From Chloroflexota bacterium (GTDB lineage Bacteria > Chloroflexota > UBA11872 > VXNJ01): a DNA stretch of 10,740 nucleotides. The translations under genes were made by a program, and so were the position numbers. The first letter of the stretch is position 1. The number at the start of each line of letters is the position of its first letter. Under the pieces are notes generated by a model. It did no database searches. It saw only the letters and a program-made list of their open reading frames with translations, and was not told where the DNA came from. This document shows positions 6,708-10,740 of this stretch, piece by piece. The stretch is taken from positions 1 through 10,740 of the forward strand of contig JAPOVO010000448.1 of NCBI GenBank assembly GCA_026708165.1, in the 5' to 3' direction.

Positions 6708-7177
6708 GACTCTATCCCCTGTTGGGCCCTGATACCTTGCTCTTGATATGGATGCTTGATCAGCTTCATTTCAGTCACCAGGTCGGCGCAGTCGATCAGT
6801 TCTTGAGGTGCATATCGACCGGTGATGATGACGTGCAGCGGCTCGGGCCGCCGTTTCAGTGTGTCGACCACGTCCTCAACGGGGACCCAGCCGTAATGCA
6901 TGGAGTACGTAAACTCGTCCAGGACGATTATGTCCTCCTCGCCCTTCAGAATCGCTTCCTTGCAACACTTCCATTGCTCCAGGGCGAGAGCCGTGGTCCG
7001 ATCCATGTCCTTCGAAAGCCATGTGAAGCCGTCGCCCAGCGCCTCGATTGGTATGCCGAGCCGCGCGGCGGTCGTCTTGCCCTTACCCTCTCCGGTGTTG
7101 ACGATGACTAGGCCGCGTCGGACGCGTGGTCCCTTCACCACCCGCGTCGACTTTTCTCTGGGATCCCGCCTGCTCAC
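6704..7177 (-). CDS. cobO: Cob(I)yrinic acid a,c-diamide adenosyltransferase, CobO/BtuR/CobA type, apparently missing an internal segment
   Basis: The protein transfers the adenosyl group of ATP to the cobalt of reduced corrinoids. The Walker A motif GEGKGKTT (29-36), GFTW (50-53, whose aromatic residues line the corrinoid site in Salmonella CobA), VLDEFTYSMHYGWVP, HVIITGRYAPQELIDCADLVTEMK and the KHPYQEQGIRAQQGIE C-terminus are all present. At 157 aa it is short (Salmonella CobA 196). The gap falls at one place: KTTAA (to residue 38) runs straight into RLGIPIEALGDGFTW. About 30-35 residues normally lie between these, including a helix, the next beta-strand and the VVQFIKG motif. The frame is kept. 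Translation starts at GTG 7177, with GGAG at 7190-7187. It follows btuD after 3 bp. Confidence 0.88.
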   Translation of the reverse strand: MSRRDPREKSTRVVKGPRVRRGLVIVNTGEGKGKTTAARLGIPIEALGDGFTWLSKDMDRTTALALEQWKCCKEAILKGEEDIIVLDEFTYSMHYGWVPVEDVVDTLKRRPEPLHVIITGRYAPQELIDCADLVTEMKLIKHPYQEQGIRAQQGIES

Positions 7178-7180
7178 GGA

Positions 7181-8038
7181 TCACATCTCCGGTTTGCGGG
7201 TCGGAAGGGACCCGTTGCTGCCACTATGGTTGGATGAATTACCGTCCGCCGGGCCAATCAGGCTGATCGCTAGAGACCCTGTCACCGGATCTTGATATAC
7301 CGCCGCCTTGACGCCGAAGGCCAACTCGATCATCTCTGGCGACAAGACAGTTTCCGGCAGCCCCTCCGCCAGAACCCGTCCGTTTTGCAGCAACACCAAC
7401 CGGTCGCAATAGCGAGCCGCCATTTGCAAGTCGTGGATGGCGGCGATGGCGGTTAGGCCATCGTCGACCAGATCCCGAACGACATCCAGCACCTTCAATT
7501 GATGAAGGACGTCCAGGTTCGAGATCGGCTCATCCAGCAGAAGTATTCGTGGTTGCTGCGCCAGGGCGCGGGACACGAAGACTCGCTGCCGCTCTCCTCC
7601 GGAGAGAGTGTCGAGTGTCCTGTCGGCGAACTGCTCGGTTTCGGTTAGACGCATGGCGTCCTTGGCGATCCGATCGTCCGCCTTTCCCTCAACCTGGAAA
7701 CGCCCCAGGTGCGGATATCTGCCCATGAGCACAAGCTCGAGGGACGTAAATCCCTGTGTGTAAGGCGCAATCTGGGGAACGATCGCAAGACCGGCGGCGA
7801 TGTCTTTGGTCGATATGGAGCTCAAGTCCTTGCCCTCCATGTATACCGCGCCTCCCTGATAGCGGAGAATGCCCGATATCGCTCGAAGGAAAGTCGATTT
7901 CCCTGCGCCGTTGGGACCTATGATTCCGACGAGCTGTCCTCTGTCGGCGCACAGATTCACGCTGTCCAGCAGTGTCTCCGCCTCGATCTTGAAGAAAAGC
8001 CCCTCTGCGCTTAGCGCTGGCGGTGGATTGCCGTTCAT
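7181..8038 (-). CDS. btuD: Cobalamin ABC transporter ATP-binding protein BtuD
   Basis: This is the cytoplasmic ATPase subunit of the FecCD/BtuCD class of importers. Seen in order are Walker A GPNGAGKST (41-49), Q-loop Gln89 in VPQIAPYTQG, the signature LSGGERQR (145-152), Walker B ILLLDEP (165-171), the D-loop SNLD (173-176) and switch His202 in AIHD. The usual DEPTS is DEPIS here, a mild change. A Ser/Asn/Gly-rich tail (about residues 265-285) extends beyond the core and has no known role. The ATG at 8038 has GGAG, 9 nt upstream, inside the end of btuF, whose stop is 6 bp away. Iron-siderophore ATPases look alike; the B12 riboswitch and cob neighbours give the specificity. Confidence 0.9.
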   Translation of the reverse strand: MNGNPPPALSAEGLFFKIEAETLLDSVNLCADRGQLVGIIGPNGAGKSTFLRAISGILRYQGGAVYMEGKDLSSISTKDIAAGLAIVPQIAPYTQGFTSLELVLMGRYPHLGRFQVEGKADDRIAKDAMRLTETEQFADRTLDTLSGGERQRVFVSRALAQQPRILLLDEPISNLDVLHQLKVLDVVRDLVDDGLTAIAAIHDLQMAARYCDRLVLLQNGRVLAEGLPETVLSPEMIELAFGVKAAVYQDPVTGSLAISLIGPADGNSSNHSGSNGSLPTRKPEM

Positions 8039-8044
8039 CGTTGG

Positions 8045-9322
8045 CTACTCCGCCAGACTGAAACCGGAGGCAGGCGGCTCGGTGAACTGATCAGGCCAGA
8101 GCATCCGGGCCAGGTCTTCGGCCCCGCGAATGTTCCAGTAGGACAGCGTTGTAAAGTGCTTGCCTTCGACGATGTGCACCCTGCCATCCTTGACTGCCGG
8201 AACCTCTGCGAGTGCCTCATTATCGAGAAGGCTCTGTAGGAAGTCTTCGGCGCCGAACTCGATAGGCTGCGCAATTATGATGATGTCCGGATTCATCGCT
8301 ATCACGCCTTCGAGGCTCGTCGTCTGGTTTCCTTCAATGCCGGCCTCTTCGGCGGCATTAGTCCCGCCGGCGGCCGTTATGACGGACCCCTCGGTCGAGT
8401 TGGCTCCCGCAACCCAAAGCTTGTCCGAGTATTGCGTAAGCGCCAGAACTCGTGGACGAGGCTCCGCAACGCTGGTCACCGCAATTAGGGACTCGTAGCG
8501 ATCACGCACTTCCGCGGCAAACTCCAGGGCGCGTTCTTCCTCCCCGAAAATGTAACCCATGAACAGAATGTTGTTGATCCGCGCCTCCGGATCGTGCTTC
8601 AAGTCTGTTTGGATCACCGGAATGCCAGCCTTCGACAAGGCTGCAATCGCTTCGGCCGGAAAGAACGGACTCGTCACGACAACGTCGGGCGCCTGGGCGA
8701 TTATCGTCTCCGGGTCTCGTGAAATCTGGGGTTTGTCCTGCACCAGCGAGGCGACGTTCGAGTAGGTCGAATTCTGCGAGGGGCTTCCTACTGCGACAAG
8801 CCGCTCTTGAGGCACCAACGCGAGCGTCATTTCGTCATGTCCTACCGAAGCCGTGATGATACGCAGCGGCTTGGACGGAATGGTCACAAGTCCGTTCAAC
8901 CCCTCGACCTGGCGCGGCCAGCCGCTGTTGGAGGGATCTACGATCCCAGGCACGCCGTCGAACTGCTGCACCTCGGGCTCGGGCGTCGCGGTCGGCAATG
9001 GGGTTGCCGTAGGCGCCAGCGTCGATGTCGGAACTGGTGTCGCCGCGGGTGCCTGGGTCGGCGTCATCGTCGGCGTAGCGGTTGCTACAGCGGTAGGCGC
9101 TGGTGTCGAGGTCGGAATCGGAGTCGCGGTAGGCGCCTGAGTCGGCGTCGTGGTTGGCGGGGCTGTCAGTGCGGCAATTGGCGTGGGTGCTTCCGCTTCC
9201 GGCGTTTCAGCCGGCGCAAACGGATCGCAGGCCGCCAGCGCGAGGGCCAGTATCAGCGGAAGGACAAGGATGCGAATCTGTCGAATCAACAAGGTGACTC
9301 CTTTTAAGAGGCTGCGTCTCAT
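8045..9322 (-). CDS. btuF: Cobalamin-binding lipoprotein BtuF, ABC transporter substrate-binding subunit
   Basis: The signal peptide has a hydrophobic core (ILVLPLILALALAAC) ending in a lipobox whose Cys (residue 32 from the ATG) would be lipidated. Anchoring outside the membrane fits a cell without a classical periplasm, or an inner-membrane lipoprotein. Next comes a linker of about 80 residues made of Pro, Thr and Ala, partly a tandem repeat. A periplasmic-binding domain of the BtuF/FepB family (PF01497-like) follows, from about PLRIITASVGHDEMTLALVP to the end, including PDVVVTSPFF, GIPVIQTD and the late MNPDIIIIAQP and VHIVEGKHF segments. The start is ambiguous. The ATG at 9322 overlaps the btuC stop (ATGA), but TTG at 9292 has a much better ribosome site and gives a compact signal peptide with Cys22. 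Corrinoid specificity is inferred from context. Confidence 0.88.
   Translation of the reverse strand: MRRSLLKGVTLLIRQIRILVLPLILALALAACDPFAPAETPEAEAPTPIAALTAPPTTTPTQAPTATPIPTSTPAPTAVATATPTMTPTQAPAATPVPTSTLAPTATPLPTATPEPEVQQFDGVPGIVDPSNSGWPRQVEGLNGLVTIPSKPLRIITASVGHDEMTLALVPQERLVAVGSPSQNSTYSNVASLVQDKPQISRDPETIIAQAPDVVVTSPFFPAEAIAALSKAGIPVIQTDLKHDPEARINNILFMGYIFGEEERALEFAAEVRDRYESLIAVTSVAEPRPRVLALTQYSDKLWVAGANSTEGSVITAAGGTNAAEEAGIEGNQTTSLEGVIAMNPDIIIIAQPIEFGAEDFLQSLLDNEALAEVPAVKDGRVHIVEGKHFTTLSYWNIRGAEDLARMLWPDQFTEPPASGFSLAE
9009..9160 (-). repeat. 84-bp imperfect tandem repeat in the BtuF Pro/Thr/Ala linker
   Basis: Two copies begin at 9009 and 9093 on the plus strand (GTAGGCGCCAGCGTCGATGT and GTAGGCGCTGGTGTCGAGGT). 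They stay similar for about 65 bases and then diverge. The 84-bp period is 28 codons, so the reading frame is kept: the protein repeats TPTQAPTATPIPTSTPAPTA and TPTQAPAATPVPTSTLAPTA. The segment is expected to be an extended, flexible spacer between the membrane anchor and the binding domain. Confidence 0.85.
9293..9302 (-). promoter_or_regulatory. Strong ribosome binding site inside the annotated btuF 5' end
   Basis: On the minus strand AGGAG (9302-9298, within AAAAGGAG) stands 5 nt before TTG at 9292 and 8 nt before a second TTG at 9289. This is one of the best Shine-Dalgarno sequences in the operon, and it supports a TTG start for btuF. The overlapping ATG at 9322 has only a weak AGGTC upstream. 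Both starts keep the lipobox. Confidence 0.6.
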
Positions 9323-10398
9323 AGCGAATGGACCTGACGTTTGTTACGGATCAGCAGGAAGATGAAGAACGGCGCGCCGACGAATGCCGTTAAGATGCCG
9401 ATCCGGAATTCGGCCGGCTGGATGATGGTTCTCGCAACCGTATCGGCGACGATTACGAAAACGGCTCCACCCGCGGCGCTCATCGGGATCAACACGCGAT
9501 GGTCCGGCCCCAGCAAAAGCCGTAGGACGTGCGGCGTCACGAGGCCCACGAACGCTATGGTTCCGCTTACGGCAACGGCGGCTCCGGTCACCAGTGCCGC
9601 CGCGCTCAAGAGAATCACTCGCGCCGCGCCCACTTGAACCCCCATGGAGCGGGCCTCATCATCGCCAAGCATCAGCAGGTTTAGATCGCGGGCCATCAGC
9701 AGAATCACGGCGGCGCCGCCCAGAATCAGCGGCGCCGAAATCCAGACGTGGTCCCAGGCTCGCGAATCGAGTCCGCCCGCGAGCCAGAACAGAATCTCTC
9801 GCAGCGCTTCGTTATCGGGCAGGAAGATGATGATCGCGGAGACGATGGCGCCTAGAAACGCGTTCACCGCAACTCCCGCAAGCAAAAGCGTCGCCATCGA
9901 AAAGTGCCCGCCAACTGCCGCGATGCCATAGACCAGGAACGAAGCCGCCACGGCGCCCATGAACGCGAAGCTCGGGAGCGCGAGGAAGAAGAGACCCGCC
10001 AAACCTGTTGCGATGGATATGACCGCACCGACGGCGGCACCCGTTGAAACGCCGATGATCCCGGGATCGGCCATCGGGTTGCGAAACAGCCCTTGCATGG
10101 TCGCTCCCGCAATCCCCAGGGCCATACCGACCGACGCGCCGACGACAATCCTCGGCAGCCGAATCTGCTCGACCACGAGTTGCTCGGTGCGGCCGAACTC
10201 CACGAAGTCGAGTCCGAACGTCGACAACACAATCGAAGCCACGTGATCGGCCGGAATGTTGACGGGCCCCATGCTCAGCGAGACAAGGCCGGTTGCCAGA
10301 ATTAGCAGAACGAGAACCGAGATACCAATCGCCAGCCGGGCGGCGACGCTCGCCTGACGGTAGCGACGCAACCTGGCGCGTCCAACGGCTCTCAACAA
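9319..10398 (-). CDS. btuC: Cobalamin ABC transporter permease BtuC (FecCD family)
   Basis: This is the membrane channel subunit of the importer, 359 aa, with many hydrophobic helices (about ten expected for the family). Landmarks are LPRIVVGASVGMALGIAGAT, then MQGLFRNPMADPGIIGVSTGA; SGTIAFVGLVTPHVLRLLLG, the coupling-helix region that contacts BtuD; and the C-terminal IGILTAFVGAPFFIFLLIR. The N-terminus has a basic, Arg-rich stretch (RAVGRARLRRYRQ) before the first helix. The start is TTG at 10398, supported by GGAGG at 10410-10406 with 7 nt spacing; another TTG follows directly. It is the first gene after the cobalamin riboswitch, so repression by B12 is expected. The stop overlaps the btuF ATG. 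FecCD permeases also move siderophores; riboswitch and neighbours decide for B12. Confidence 0.9.
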   Translation of the reverse strand: MLRAVGRARLRRYRQASVAARLAIGISVLVLLILATGLVSLSMGPVNIPADHVASIVLSTFGLDFVEFGRTEQLVVEQIRLPRIVVGASVGMALGIAGATMQGLFRNPMADPGIIGVSTGAAVGAVISIATGLAGLFFLALPSFAFMGAVAASFLVYGIAAVGGHFSMATLLLAGVAVNAFLGAIVSAIIIFLPDNEALREILFWLAGGLDSRAWDHVWISAPLILGGAAVILLMARDLNLLMLGDDEARSMGVQVGAARVILLSAAALVTGAAVAVSGTIAFVGLVTPHVLRLLLGPDHRVLIPMSAAGGAVFVIVADTVARTIIQPAEFRIGILTAFVGAPFFIFLLIRNKRQVHSL

Positions 10399-10401
10399 GA
10401 C

Positions 10402-10430
10402 AAAACCTCCAGCGGCTCTCCGCTGGAGGT
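10402..10430 (-). terminator. Riboswitch expression platform: terminator hairpin that also contains the btuC Shine-Dalgarno sequence
   Basis: On the minus strand, ACCTCCAGCGG (10430-10420), an AGAG loop (10419-10416) and CCGCTGGAGGT (10415-10405) form a perfect 11-bp stem. TTT at 10404-10402 extends the arm's final T into TTTT, followed by GTCTTGTTG. GC-rich stem plus T-run is the form of an intrinsic terminator. The 3' arm also carries GGAGG (10410-10406), 7 nt before the btuC TTG start, so folding would hide the ribosome site as well. Either or both may be the mode of control. Confidence 0.8.
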
Positions 10431-10473
10431 CGAAATTTCACTCTGCCACGGATTCCAACCCGAAGGCCGAGGG

Positions 10474-10661
10474 CCCCTCTCTATTGCGGAGAGTGGTCAC
10501 CTTCCGTTCAGGCAGGTCTCCTGGCTCACGGGTGGTTTTCGCCGGGTCCTTCCCATCGAAACTACGACAGTGGACGTCGGCTCCAAATCCCGATTACAGT
10601 GGCGCTACCGCGGCGGATTTTCACCGCCTTCCCTATTCTCCCTGGGACGGGCACCTGAACG
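10474..10661 (-). promoter_or_regulatory. Cobalamin riboswitch aptamer with P13 hairpin
   Basis: On the minus strand the aptamer carries the conserved B12 elements in order: GGGAAGGCGGTG (10633-10622), GCCACTGTAA (10603-10594) and the B12 box AGCCAGGAGACCTGCC (10526-10511). P1 closes the aptamer with a perfect 8-bp pairing of 10661-10654 (CCTGAACG on the plus strand) with 10512-10505 (CGTTCAGG on the plus strand). Just downstream, P13 is CTCTC-CGCAATA-GAGAG (10493-10477), extended by CC/GG after one mismatch. A P13 loop that kisses L5 is usual for the class. GCGG (10611-10608) and CCGC (10489-10486) are complementary and could supply that contact. Adenosylcobalamin binding should reduce expression of the btuC-cobU operon. 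Confidence 0.95.
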
Positions 10662-10676
10662 AAAAGAGCCATCGCG

Positions 10677-10705
10677 AGCGTATGGCTGCGCTGCCCGCGC
10701 GTCAA
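10677..10705 (-). promoter_or_regulatory. Putative sigma70-type promoter of the btuC-cobU operon
   Basis: On the minus strand TTGACG (10705-10700) and TACGCT (10682-10677) are separated by exactly 17 bp. The -35 box is a near-consensus match; the -10 box matches TATAAT at only three of six positions. Initiation would fall around 10670, a few bases before P1 of the riboswitch, which is the right place. The rest of 10662-10740 shows no gene. The assignment is by pattern only. Confidence 0.35.
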
Positions 10706-10740
10706 GGATGCCCGTGACTTCGTGCTGGAGGGGGGCTGGT

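Noticed and set aside
8853..9140. Plus-strand open frame rich in Gly-Val repeats (GVAVG...)
   Set aside because: It is the antisense reading of the Pro/Thr/Ala linker repeat of BtuF; the periodicity comes from that repeat.
10405..10430. Inverted repeat as an insertion-sequence end or protein operator
   Set aside because: Its place between riboswitch and start codon, the T-run and the ribosome site in its arm explain it as an expression platform.
1..10740. CRISPR array, tRNA, rRNA, transposase, toxin-antitoxin or phage genes
   Set aside because: No regular repeat-spacer pattern, RNA gene signature or mobile-element protein was seen. Almost every base belongs to the cobalamin genes or their riboswitch.

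Overview
The window is a compact cobalamin (vitamin B12) locus. Eleven recognisable genes cover almost all of it, in two convergent groups that meet near position 3650. The DNA is GC-rich. The predicted B12-binding protein is a lipoprotein with a long Pro/Thr/Ala linker, a style common in Chloroflexota. The CobO subtype (GFTWLSKDMD) also looks like the one I associate with Chloroflexota and archaea. A Chloroflexota member, perhaps Dehalococcoidia-like, is my best guess, but the sequence does not prove it.

Left part, plus strand (1-3687): the possible 3' end of an upstream gene, perhaps cbiB, is followed by cobD (threonine-phosphate decarboxylase), cobQ (cobyric acid synthase, joined to cobD by an ATGA overlap) and a pduX-type L-threonine kinase. 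Together they would make the aminopropanol-phosphate arm (Thr, Thr-P, aminopropanol-P) and the amidated corrin acid that receives it. Their promoter lies outside the window.

Right part, minus strand (10705 down to 3626): a weak putative promoter, a cobalamin riboswitch aptamer, and a terminator-like hairpin whose 3' arm carries the Shine-Dalgarno sequence of the first gene. Eight tightly packed genes follow: btuC, btuF, btuD (B12 import), cobO (corrinoid adenosylation), cobT, cobS, cobC, cobU (nucleotide loop assembly). Spacing is from overlap to a few bases except before cobC, so one riboswitch probably controls import and late assembly together. No corrin-ring or dimethylbenzimidazole synthesis gene is in the window. 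The set therefore fits either salvage and remodelling of imported corrinoids or the late half of a pathway encoded elsewhere.

The locus is ordinary in content, and I found no new system. The points worth a second look are: a CobO lacking about 30-35 residues just after its Walker A motif; a CobT whose conserved N-terminus lies upstream of any ATG/GTG/TTG codon; a riboswitch expression platform that looks like both a terminator and a ribosome-site sequestering hairpin, with an 8-bp alternative pairing to the P13 hairpin; heavy use of non-ATG starts; an 84-bp tandem repeat in the BtuF linker; and a 62-bp convergent gene overlap.
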